Positions 53,924-61,796 of a DNA stretch of 64,000 bases are shown here, one piece after another (position 1 is the stretch's first letter; each line of letters opens with the position of its first letter). This DNA comes from Postechiella sp039985655 (lineage in GTDB: Bacteria; Bacteroidota; Bacteroidia; Flavobacteriales; Flavobacteriaceae). Where the stretch lies: NCBI GenBank assembly GCA_039985655.1, contig JBDWSF010000004.1:103914-167913 (forward strand), written 5' to 3'. The translations under genes were made by a program, and so were the position numbers. The notes under the pieces were generated by a model. That model saw only the letters and a program-made list of their open reading frames with translations. It was not told the DNA's origin and ran no database searches.

Positions 53924-55555
53924 ATGGCAAAAGATATAAAATTTGATATTGAAGCACGCGACGGTTTAAAACGTGGTGTAGATGCATTAGCCAATGCAGT
54001 AAAAGTAACTTTAGGACCAAAAGGTCGTAACGTTATCATTAGTAAAAGTTTTGGAGCTCCTCAAGTAACAAAAGATGGAGTTTCTGTAGCAAAAGAAATC
54101 GAATTAGATAACCCTCTTGAAAACATGGGGGCGCAAATGGTAAAAGAAGTTGCTTCTAAAACCAACGATTTAGCTGGAGATGGTACAACTACAGCTACTG
54201 TCTTAGCTCAAGCTATTGTAAAAGAAGGTTTAAAGAATGTTGCTGCAGGTGCAAATCCAATGGATTTAAAGCGTGGTATTGATAAAGCTGTTACTGCTAT
54301 TACAGTCGATTTAGAAAAGCAAGCTCAAAAAGTTGGTAATTCTTCTGATAAAATAAAACAAGTTGCCGCTATTTCAGCAAATAACGATGATACTATTGGC
54401 GAATTAATCGCTCAAGCTTTTACGAAAGTTGGTAAAGAAGGTGTTATTACTGTTGAAGAAGCTAAAGGCATGGAAACGTATGTTGACGTTGTTGAAGGTA
54501 TGCAATTCGATCGAGGGTACTTATCTCCTTACTTCGTAACAGATCCTGATAAAATGGTTGCTGATTTAGAAAATCCATATATTTTATTATTTGATAAAAA
54601 GATATCTAACTTACAAGAAATTCTTCCAATATTAGAGCCTGTTTCTCAATCTGGACGTCCTTTATTAATTATTGCTGAAGATGTAGACGGACAAGCATTA
54701 GCAACATTGGTTGTAAACAAATTACGTGGTGGACTTAAAATTGCTGCTGTAAAAGCACCAGGTTTTGGAGACAGACGCAAAGCTATGTTAGAAGATATCG
54801 CTATCTTAACTGGTGGAACTGTAATTTCTGAAGAAAGAGGATTCACTTTAGAAAACGCAGATTTAAGCATGTTAGGTACTGCCGAAACTGTAACTGTAGA
54901 TAAAGACAATACAACTATTGTTAACGGTGCTGGTGATGCTGATAATATTAAAGCTCGAGTTAATCAAATTAAAACTCAAATAGAAACGACAACTTCTGAT
55001 TACGATAAAGAGAAACTTCAAGAACGTTTAGCTAAATTAGCTGGAGGTGTTGCTGTTCTTTATGTTGGTGCTGCTAGTGAAGTAGAGATGAAAGAGAAGA
55101 AAGACCGTGTTGATGATGCTTTACATGCAACGAGAGCTGCTGTAGAAGAAGGTATTGTTGCTGGTGGTGGTGTTGCTCTTGTTAGAGCAAAATCGGTATT
55201 AGAAAAAATTACTACTGTAAATCTTGACGAGGTTACAGGTATTCAAATTGTAGCACGTGCTATCGAAGCGCCTTTACGTACTATTGTAGACAATGCAGGT
55301 GGTGAAGGAAGTGTTGTTATCTCTAAAGTTTTAGAAGGTAAAAAAGACTTTGGTTACGATGCCAAATCTGATGAATATGTAGACATGTTAAAAGCAGGTA
55401 TTATCGATCCTAAAAAAGTAACACGTATCGCATTAGAGAATGCAGCGTCCGTTGCAGGAATGATCCTTACTACAGAGTGTGCTTTAATAGATATTAAAGA
55501 AGATGCTCCTGCTATGCCTCCAATGGGCGGTGGCGGTATGCCAGGCATGATGTAG
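53924..55555 (+). CDS. groEL: Chaperonin GroEL
   Basis: 543 residues with the expected ATP-binding signatures (VTLGPKGRNVII, GDGTTTATVLAQ), the equatorial/apical hinge regions, and the Gly-Met-rich C-terminal tail GGGGMPGMM. Sole chaperonin in the window. Followed by a strong terminator. Confidence 0.98.
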   Translation: MAKDIKFDIEARDGLKRGVDALANAVKVTLGPKGRNVIISKSFGAPQVTKDGVSVAKEIELDNPLENMGAQMVKEVASKTNDLAGDGTTTATVLAQAIVKEGLKNVAAGANPMDLKRGIDKAVTAITVDLEKQAQKVGNSSDKIKQVAAISANNDDTIGELIAQAFTKVGKEGVITVEEAKGMETYVDVVEGMQFDRGYLSPYFVTDPDKMVADLENPYILLFDKKISNLQEILPILEPVSQSGRPLLIIAEDVDGQALATLVVNKLRGGLKIAAVKAPGFGDRRKAMLEDIAILTGGTVISEERGFTLENADLSMLGTAETVTVDKDNTTIVNGAGDADNIKARVNQIKTQIETTTSDYDKEKLQERLAKLAGGVAVLYVGAASEVEMKEKKDRVDDALHATRAAVEEGIVAGGGVALVRAKSVLEKITTVNLDEVTGIQIVARAIEAPLRTIVDNAGGEGSVVISKVLEGKKDFGYDAKSDEYVDMLKAGIIDPKKVTRIALENAASVAGMILTTECALIDIKEDAPAMPPMGGGGMPGMM

Positions 55556-55583
55556 TCGAGAGCCTCGACACGCAAATTATATC

Positions 55584-55616
55584 AAAACGTCTCAATTTTT
55601 TATTGAGGCGTTTTTT
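55584..55616 (+). terminator. Terminator after groEL
   Basis: A 13-bp stem (AAAACGTCTCAAT with ATTGAGGCGTTTT, one G-T pair), then a T-run. Confidence 0.9.
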
Positions 55617-55824
55617 GTTTTTATAAACTTATTAGACAAAAACGTTGATACTTATAGACGCATTAAATTAATTACTCTGAAGAAATAACTTAAGAAGTTA
55701 TGTTATAGGCTACACACTAAGATAAAAAAACAATAAAAAACACACAAACAAAAGCCCAAACTAAAAAATTTGGGCTTCAATATAATTTCAATTCTAGAAC
55801 TTAATGGTCATGTCCATCACCTTC

Positions 55825-56202
55825 TTAATGTTCATCCTTTTCTTCTTTCTCCTCTTTATGATCGTCTTGAACAACTTCATCACGATATTTACAACACGCA
55901 TGCACTTTAGCATACGCCTCATCAGTTGCTATAACGACTTTAGTATCGTGACCTGCATCAGCTACGGTTTGATTTATCGTTTTTAAATCCGTTTTTCTAT
56001 CATCATAAATCACTTTAAGCTCGTGTGTATTCACATCCCAATTGGCAGACTTCACCCCTTTTGATGTTAAGCAAGCTTTTTCAATTCGACTTTTACACAT
56101 CATACAAACACCATCGACTTCCAAAGATCCTTTAGCGACTTTGTTTTGCGCAAATGTTGTTATTCCTGTAAATAATAAAGTTAATACTATTAATTTTTTC
56201 AT
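55825..56202 (-). CDS. Periplasmic heavy-metal-associated (HMA) domain protein
   Basis: 125 residues. Signal peptide to about residue 18 (ITTFAQ). An HMA fold follows, with the metal motif in GVCMMCKSRIEKAC (CxxC), and later HACC. The C-terminus is a charged tail (DDHKEEKEEKDEH). After the stop, the same frame reads EGDGHDH and a second stop, so an ancestral His-rich tail may have been trimmed by a nonsense change. Last gene of a four-gene metal-related set on this strand (with 56405, 58783 and 59603). Likely to bind copper or a similar soft metal. Confidence 0.8.
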   Translation of the reverse strand: MKKLIVLTLLFTGITTFAQNKVAKGSLEVDGVCMMCKSRIEKACLTSKGVKSANWDVNTHELKVIYDDRKTDLKTINQTVADAGHDTKVVIATDEAYAKVHACCKYRDEVVQDDHKEEKEEKDEH

Positions 56203-56404
56203 AATGTTTTCTTTTTTAGTTTGTCATTTCAAAGAATTCCGATAGTTATCGAATAACTTGGTAATCTATTAATTCTAGTTTCCTTTCAATAGATTACTTC
56301 GGTCATGCTTTCCTTATAATGACGGTATTATTTTAATTTATCGCTTCATTTATTAATTCCTGCGTAGTCTATCTTGAACGAAGACGAAAGACAGAAATGA
56401 TCAT
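56203..56404. repeat. Intergenic stretch with inverted repeat
   Basis: Contains the perfect 10-bp pair GTAATCTATT (56261-56270) and AATAGATTAC (56288-56297). TTTGTCATTTC near the left side and GACAGAAATGA near the right edge form an imperfect outer pair. It looks like a REP/MITE-type element. No gene. Confidence 0.5.
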
Positions 56405-58666
56405 TTATTTAATTTTAAACCGTAATCCTGCATAATAGTTACTTCCAAAAATGGGACCATATACAAAAGTAGAATCAAAATTCGCTCCAAAAGGGGCATC
56501 TGCAGCTAAAATAGGATTATTTTGCCTAACATTAGTTACATTTTCACCTCCTAAATATACTTCAAATTTTGGAGAAAACACACGTGTTACTTGTAAGTTT
56601 AACGTCCCTAAACTTGGTGTATACTCGGGTAATTGATACTGAACAGGGGTACCTACCGTCGACGAAAAACGCTGTTTACTCAACCTATTGTAGGTAGCAT
56701 CAAATTTCCATTGTTTCATATTATCACCCGCTATCTGTGTTTCATAAGATGCATTTACAAAAAACCGATGCTTTGGCGTTAAAGGTTTCTCGAACTTACC
56801 AGAAGTAAACTGTGTTTTAACATCGTAATACTTATATGCCATTCTTAAATCGAAATCTTCAAAAACATTATAATTCAATTCAGCTTGAAAACTGTTGGCA
56901 TAACTATCGCCATCTAAATTATAAAAATTCACTTCCAAAGGGTTTTCATAATCTACAACCACTTGATTTTTAAAATCGGTTTTATAATAATCTAAAGTAA
57001 TATCTGCTTTTCTATTAAATAGATTGAAACCTTGTAAAAAAGACACCCCGTAATTCCATGCAATTTCGGGATCTAAACCATAAACATTACCACTAGAATT
57101 TAGAATATTAATAGTTCTTGATGTGGCAAATAATTGTTGATTCTCTGTAAAAATATTAGCACTTCGCTTTCCGCGACCAAAAGATGCCCGAACCGCCGAT
57201 TTCTCCCAAGGTGTGTATCGCATATGCAATCTTGGTGTTACAAAGACTCCCAATACATTATGAGAATCTACACGAAGACCTGCCGTTAAATTTAGCTTTT
57301 CTAGATTATCGAAGTTATACTCGAAAAAGGCACCTACCGATTTTTCGGTGCGCTCGTAATCCAACTCGTTTACAAATTCATCATAATGATCGTAAGTATA
57401 ACTAATTCCTGTTTTTATTTTGTGTCTAGAATCGCTAATAATAGAATTATAAATGGCATTGGCATACAAACTATTATGCGTAATATCATATTGATTTAAC
57501 CCGAAATAAGATTCTTGCTTATGGTTACTAAATGCTGTTTGAATACCAATACTTTGCCAAGTAATTTCTGGATTTACATAACCAAACTTTGTAGAAATCT
57601 CGTAACGTTTAGTATCAATTTCACTTCCCCATACTTCGTCTCCACTCAGCACAGAAGTATTTGTTAACCTATCGGTATTTGGATTAAAATCCAACTCGCC
57701 CATTTGCTTTTCATCATTTAAAACTTTCAAATTAATAAAACTCACAAACCCTTTTTCGGTATCAATATATTGCCAACGGTTCATCACATTTACTTGATTA
57801 TAAAGCGGCATATCTAAAAAACCATCATCATTTACATCATGTTTTCCGTTATGCGTATTGCCGTGTAAATATAAACCTGTACTCCATTTATCAGATACCT
57901 TTTTATTTATATGCGTATTCAGTTCAAATCGGCCTGCAATATTACCAAAAAGGTTTACAAACAATTTATCGTCGATTCTAGGTTTCACCAATTCCGCATT
58001 TATTTGTCCCGCAATACTTTCGTAACCGTTTACAACACTCCCCGCTCCTTTTGTAATTTGAATACTTTCTACCCAAGTTCCAGGAATAAAACTGAGTCCG
58101 AAAGCTTGAGAAGCACCTCGAATAGAAGGAATATTTTCGGTCGCAATTAGAATGTACGGACTATTTAAACCTAACATTTTTATTTGACGCGTTCCCGAAA
58201 CTGCATCCGCAAAATTAACATCAATAGACGGATTAGTTTCAAAACTTTCTGACAAATTACAACAGGCCGCTTTTAGTAATTCGTCGCTACTCACCGTAAT
58301 TATGTTTTGCGCTTGCATATACGATCTTGCAGTCGCTTGCTTTCTCGATTTAATGGTTACAGCATCCAAATCGCTCGTTGGCTGCAATGCATGCTTTATG
58401 TATTTAGGAGCGGTAACGATTATCGTATCCGTTTTAAAACCCACATAACTAATTACCAATTGCGTATTTGTTTTCTCGTAGGGTATTTTAAATTCTCCAT
58501 CAATATTGGTAACCACACCAATAGACGTATTTAACCAATAGACGTTGGCGCCTGCCAAACCTATTGGGCTGTTTTTCTCGTCTGCTTCCACAATTATTCC
58601 CGACACATTTTCTTGTGACAGCAGTAATATTGGAAACAGTAATAGTATATATATTATTTTATTCAT
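56405..58666 (-). CDS. TonB-dependent receptor of a metal-associated cluster
   Basis: 753 residues. Signal peptide, then a carboxypeptidase-regulatory-like domain (about 22-95, SGIIVEADEKNSPIGLAGANVYW, GEFKIPYEKT). A TonB box/plug follows, with the distinctive LLKAACCNLSESFETNPSIDV (two adjacent Cys, typical of this receptor group), IKMLGLNSPYILIATENIPS and KGAGSVVNGYESIAGQIN. The barrel ends FGSNYYAGLRFKIK. Location between two HMA-domain genes suggests uptake of a metal or metal complex, perhaps copper. The substrate is inferred only. Confidence 0.88.
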   Translation of the reverse strand: MNKIIYILLLFPILLLSQENVSGIIVEADEKNSPIGLAGANVYWLNTSIGVVTNIDGEFKIPYEKTNTQLVISYVGFKTDTIIVTAPKYIKHALQPTSDLDAVTIKSRKQATARSYMQAQNIITVSSDELLKAACCNLSESFETNPSIDVNFADAVSGTRQIKMLGLNSPYILIATENIPSIRGASQAFGLSFIPGTWVESIQITKGAGSVVNGYESIAGQINAELVKPRIDDKLFVNLFGNIAGRFELNTHINKKVSDKWSTGLYLHGNTHNGKHDVNDDGFLDMPLYNQVNVMNRWQYIDTEKGFVSFINLKVLNDEKQMGELDFNPNTDRLTNTSVLSGDEVWGSEIDTKRYEISTKFGYVNPEITWQSIGIQTAFSNHKQESYFGLNQYDITHNSLYANAIYNSIISDSRHKIKTGISYTYDHYDEFVNELDYERTEKSVGAFFEYNFDNLEKLNLTAGLRVDSHNVLGVFVTPRLHMRYTPWEKSAVRASFGRGKRSANIFTENQQLFATSRTINILNSSGNVYGLDPEIAWNYGVSFLQGFNLFNRKADITLDYYKTDFKNQVVVDYENPLEVNFYNLDGDSYANSFQAELNYNVFEDFDLRMAYKYYDVKTQFTSGKFEKPLTPKHRFFVNASYETQIAGDNMKQWKFDATYNRLSKQRFSSTVGTPVQYQLPEYTPSLGTLNLQVTRVFSPKFEVYLGGENVTNVRQNNPILAADAPFGANFDSTFVYGPIFGSNYYAGLRFKIK

Positions 58667-58684
58667 TTTATTTTTATAATTATT

Positions 58685-58770
58685 TGGACGTTACCACAAG
58701 GGTCGGGCTTTCACTACTCGCTCCCTCCTAAAAAGTCGGGGAGCTCAAACAGACCGCTCAATCCCTAACG
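58685..58770 (+). repeat. REP-like interspersed repeat, copy 2
   Basis: 86 bases from GGACGTTACC to TCCCTAACGC, clearly related to 33448-33525 in the same orientation: both share GTTACCACAAGGGTCGGGCT, an internal GGAGCTC, and the CCCTAACGC end. Confidence 0.75.
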
Positions 58771-58782
58771 CAAAACCCACTG

Positions 58783-59490
58783 TTAACCAATCAACAGCAT
58801 AATAACAGCCATCACTATCATAATACTATTCTCAATAAAAGTCGCTTTCGTCATAGGCAACTTTAAAGCCGTCCCTAAACAAGCACATTGAATTGATTTT
58901 TTATCTAATAACGATTTTGTCACTCCAATGGTAGTTATACTCAAAATAATTAATGTCATAATTAAGGCAATCGGAATTTGAATGCGCATTAAAAATAGCA
59001 ACCCTAAAACCACTTCAATAAACGGATAGATAAGCGCATAAACAGGAATTACCTTTGCCAGCGGATCGTACATTCTAAAAGATTCTGGAAACCCTTTTAA
59101 ATCTAAGAGTTTAAAAAAGCTAAAGACAATATAAAAGAGGCCCATAAAATCGAGCATAAACCCATTGATACTCCAAGGTTTATAGTTTAACAAAACCGAG
59201 GTTATAGTAATATAACCAAAGATTAAAAACAATGGAAACAATTGCTGTAGTTCCGATTTTTGTTCAATTAAAACAGGTGCTACAACTTGCTTTTCAGTTA
59301 TAACATATTTTGAAGGTAGTGCCTTTTGTAATACGTCTATCGGAATCGACTCTTGAGTTTCTATAGTCGCTTCTGATGTTTCTAAATACACGTTAGTCTT
59401 AATGACGCCATCCACGTTATTTAGTTTTTCTTCTACCGAAGTTCTACAACCATTACAGGTCATCCCTGTAACTATATATGTATGTATCAT
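58783..59490 (-). CDS. HMA domain fused to a MauE/DoxX-like membrane domain
   Basis: 235 residues. Residues 1-68 form an HMA domain with the metal-binding motif GMTCNGCRTSVEEKL. Residues about 80-235 are a four-helix membrane domain of the MauE/DoxX-like type. A conserved KSIQCACLGTALKLPMT (CxC before the last helix) may interact with thiols or metal. It suggests a membrane-bound metal or redox carrier in the same pathway as the neighbouring TonB receptor and HYC_CC_PP protein. Confidence 0.8.
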   Translation of the reverse strand: MIHTYIVTGMTCNGCRTSVEEKLNNVDGVIKTNVYLETSEATIETQESIPIDVLQKALPSKYVITEKQVVAPVLIEQKSELQQLFPLFLIFGYITITSVLLNYKPWSINGFMLDFMGLFYIVFSFFKLLDLKGFPESFRMYDPLAKVIPVYALIYPFIEVVLGLLFLMRIQIPIALIMTLIILSITTIGVTKSLLDKKSIQCACLGTALKLPMTKATFIENSIMIVMAVIMLLIG

Positions 59491-59520
59491 TTTGAATTTA
59501 TTTTGAAATATTAATCAAAC

Positions 59521-59594
59521 TTGTCATTCCTACTAAAGCAGGAGTTCAAAAGCGTTCACGATAAAATCATGAGATTCCTGCCTTAACAGGAATA
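59521..59594. repeat. REP-like element in the metal cluster
   Basis: Contains TGTCATTCCTACTAAAGCAG and, later, GAGATTCCTGCCTTAACAGG, two small hairpin-forming units in an arrangement common to Flavobacteriia intergenic repeats. Confidence 0.4.
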
Positions 59595-59602
59595 AAAATA
59601 AA

Positions 59603-59989
59603 TCAAATAAGGAAAACTTGGTCTAAAACCTGAATATCGGCGACCAAATTTGGTGGAGAATAATCTTTATGAGGAATAACCTGTTTTGGTAAACCTTCAA
59701 ATATATTGATATAAGTATAAACAAATGATGCTAAAAACTCTGGTTGAATATCAAAATAGTCAAAAGTCTGTAATTGTAATTCGTCTTGACCTTCAACAAC
59801 ATCAACCACATCTTTACAACAACTTTTCTTTTGGACAATTTCTTCGCCTTCCACGCCGCATTTATCGCCTTCAACAAAATAAGACACATCTATTAAAACA
59901 TCACCACAAAAATGTTTTTCAATAGTAAAAGACACTGTTGATAACAATACTAAAAATACCATTGTTATAGAAAAGACTTTATGTAACAT
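59603..59989 (-). CDS. HYC_CC_PP family protein
   Basis: 129 residues from the ATG at 59989, which begins a signal peptide (MLHKVFSITMVFLVLLSTVSF). Family hallmarks in order: a His-x-Cys (KHFCGD), a Cys pair (KSCCKD), and a late Pro pair (YSPPN). Periplasmic small protein, found in Flavobacteriaceae next to HMA proteins and TonB receptors; probably binds metal. First gene of the minus-strand metal cluster. Confidence 0.8.
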   Translation of the reverse strand: MLHKVFSITMVFLVLLSTVSFTIEKHFCGDVLIDVSYFVEGDKCGVEGEEIVQKKSCCKDVVDVVEGQDELQLQTFDYFDIQPEFLASFVYTYINIFEGLPKQVIPHKDYSPPNLVADIQVLDQVFLI

Positions 59990-60059
59990 TTGTTTTATCA
60001 CCTTACAAAAATACAAAATAAGGACAACTAAATTGTTGTTTTTATCAAATGATTAACAG

Positions 60060-60488
60060 CTACTTTTTTAGCTTATGATAATAAAACGCAGGAAGTAATA
60101 AAATTAAAATAATAGGTTGAATTAAAAAACGGCGCATATTAAAAAACATATAATAATCCTCTTGTTTAGGGTTTACAACAAAATACAGGTACAACACCAT
60201 TAATATAAAAAAGGACACAGCATAAACTAATACAGAAAAGGTAATGATACTCTTATCTTTAAAAGCAACATACAAAACCCCCAACGAAACAACTGTATTT
60301 AAAACATAGCGTAACGCAGTAAAGGCAGTTACTTTAAAAACTTCGCGTCTTGGGTTGTCGATATACAAATAATCGTTTTCGAAAAAAGTTAAATATGGAT
60401 CGTAAAATAATTCATGTTCGAAAAAACGAATTAAAATTAATAATCCGAAGCCGATAAAAATCAATATGTATTTAAGTGGCTTATTCAA
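60060..60488 (-). CDS. Exosortase F system-associated membrane protein
   Basis: 142 residues with about four membrane helices (for example LKYILIFIGFGLLILIRFFE, VLVYAVSFFILMVLYLYFVV, LIQPIILILLLPAFYY). The first loop has FEHELFYDPYLTFF, a conserved stretch in proteins encoded beside xrtF. It overlaps xrtF by 8 bases (60481-60488), so the two are co-translated. Confidence 0.85.
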   Translation of the reverse strand: MNKPLKYILIFIGFGLLILIRFFEHELFYDPYLTFFENDYLYIDNPRREVFKVTAFTALRYVLNTVVSLGVLYVAFKDKSIITFSVLVYAVSFFILMVLYLYFVVNPKQEDYYMFFNMRRFLIQPIILILLLPAFYYHKLKK

Positions 60489-61032
60489 TTTTTTTATTCA
60501 ATTTAGAAAAACGATTCACCCAAAAGATCCAAAGTAAGAATACCATACCATAAATAATACTTGGAAAAACAACCGAGTGTAAAAAACCAGACTTATTTGG
60601 AAAATGATATAAGCCCATACTTAAAAGAACAATACGCGCTAAATTAACAGTATATAACAACACACTGCCAGAAAGCACAAACAGAATGGTTTCTTTTAAT
60701 CGTCCCGAAAACGCGATTACAAAAGACACAAAAAGAATAATAACACTAATGGAATTACAACCTTCAATAATTCGTGCCAAATAGTATCCGTTTACTCGAA
60801 GTTTCATGGATGGTTCGTCTGGGTGAGGGACAACTTCTGCACTATAACCAAATGTATTTAATAAAGACTCGCTTTGTTTCGCTACCAGATGTGTCATATA
60901 ATCGGGGTAAAACTTAGAGCCATCAGAAAATTGTAAATAAAGCTTATAAGCTATCGATAGTGCGATATAAACGACTAAAAATACACCTATAAACGTTATA
61001 ACCGATTTGTATTTTACAATAAGTGCTTTCAA
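60481..61032 (-). CDS. xrtF: Exosortase family protein XrtF
   Basis: 183 residues, about five membrane helices. The exosortase catalytic residues are all seen: Cys92 in IIEGCNSIS, Arg133 in VNLARIVLL and His152 in FLHSVVFP. It probably cuts and transfers proteins with a C-terminal sorting tripartite signal. The reading frame has no ATG near its start: an in-frame stop lies 18 bases upstream, so it must start at the TTG at 61030-61032 (LKALIVKYK, read as Met). Confidence 0.9.
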   Translation of the reverse strand: MKALIVKYKSVITFIGVFLVVYIALSIAYKLYLQFSDGSKFYPDYMTHLVAKQSESLLNTFGYSAEVVPHPDEPSMKLRVNGYYLARIIEGCNSISVIILFVSFVIAFSGRLKETILFVLSGSVLLYTVNLARIVLLSMGLYHFPNKSGFLHSVVFPSIIYGMVFLLWIFWVNRFSKLNKKIE

Positions 61033-61124
61033 ATAAAAGATTCTGTGTTAAGAATGTTAAATTTATTAAAAATGGAATATCGAAGTTACACCTTTTTAAA
61101 TACTTTTACCAAAAATTTAAGCTG

Positions 61125-61580
61125 ATGATTTTTGAAACCCTAAAACAACACGTTACATCTGTAATTTCTAATTCTGAAAAGACTGTTAACGAACGCCTTT
61201 TAAGCATTTGTGAATTACTTGAAACCCATATAGATTACTACAATTGGGTGGGATTTTATTTTAGAAACGGTAACAAAGAAGAATTGCTTTTAGGCCCTTA
61301 TGTTGGCGAACCTACAGACCATACGATTATTCCTTTTGGTAAAGGTATTTGCGGACAAGTTGCTGTGAGCAACGAAAATTTTGTGGTACCCGATGTTGCT
61401 GCTCAAGATAATTATATTGCTTGCAGTATTACCGTGAAAGCTGAAATTGTTATTCCAGTTTTTGTTGATGGTAAAAATATTGGACAGATTGATATTGACT
61501 CGAATACTCCAGATCCATTTACAAAAAAAGATGAAGCCTTTTTAGAGTTTGTTTGTGCGCAAGTAGCAACAATACTTTAA
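61125..61580 (+). CDS. GAF domain protein related to free-Met-R-sulfoxide reductase
   Basis: 152 residues from the ATG at 61125; the upstream in-frame extension is unlike the family. It shows the fRMsr-type GAF pattern: YYNWVGFYFRN, LLLGPYVGEPTD, FGKGICGQVA, VVPDVAAQDNYIACSI, EIVIPVF, GQIDIDSN. Of the three cysteines of active fRMsr enzymes, GICG and YIACS are kept, but the first one (in GxPAC) is replaced (GEPTD), so activity may differ. Confidence 0.8.
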   Translation: MIFETLKQHVTSVISNSEKTVNERLLSICELLETHIDYYNWVGFYFRNGNKEELLLGPYVGEPTDHTIIPFGKGICGQVAVSNENFVVPDVAAQDNYIACSITVKAEIVIPVFVDGKNIGQIDIDSNTPDPFTKKDEAFLEFVCAQVATIL

Positions 61581-61697
61581 CTAAAAACTTTTACTTTTTT
61601 TGAATTTAAAATGTTAATGTTAACAACTCTTCCTTTTCGTTAAAAAAACACGACTATTTTTATATAATTGATAGCTTCTTTTTTTGAAAGAAATAAG

Positions 61698-61705
61698 TAC
61701 TTTTG
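61698..61705 (+). promoter_or_regulatory. -7 element upstream of purH
   Basis: TACTTTTG fits the Bacteroidetes -7 consensus TAnnTTTG, about 90 bases before the purH start. The nearest TTTG upstream is only 11 bases away, too close for a standard -33, so the promoter call is tentative. Confidence 0.4.
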
Positions 61706-61796
61706 CGTTTTATAAAAAATAGCATTCAATTAAATTTTAAAACCAACTTGAAACTCTCATTATCAAAACAATGAGAATTCTGACAACACAACAGCG

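Noticed and set aside
54646..54909. Antisense reading frames inside groEL, topA, gldM and similar long genes
   Set aside because: They lie entirely antisense to strongly conserved genes and have no independent family signal; they are composition effects.
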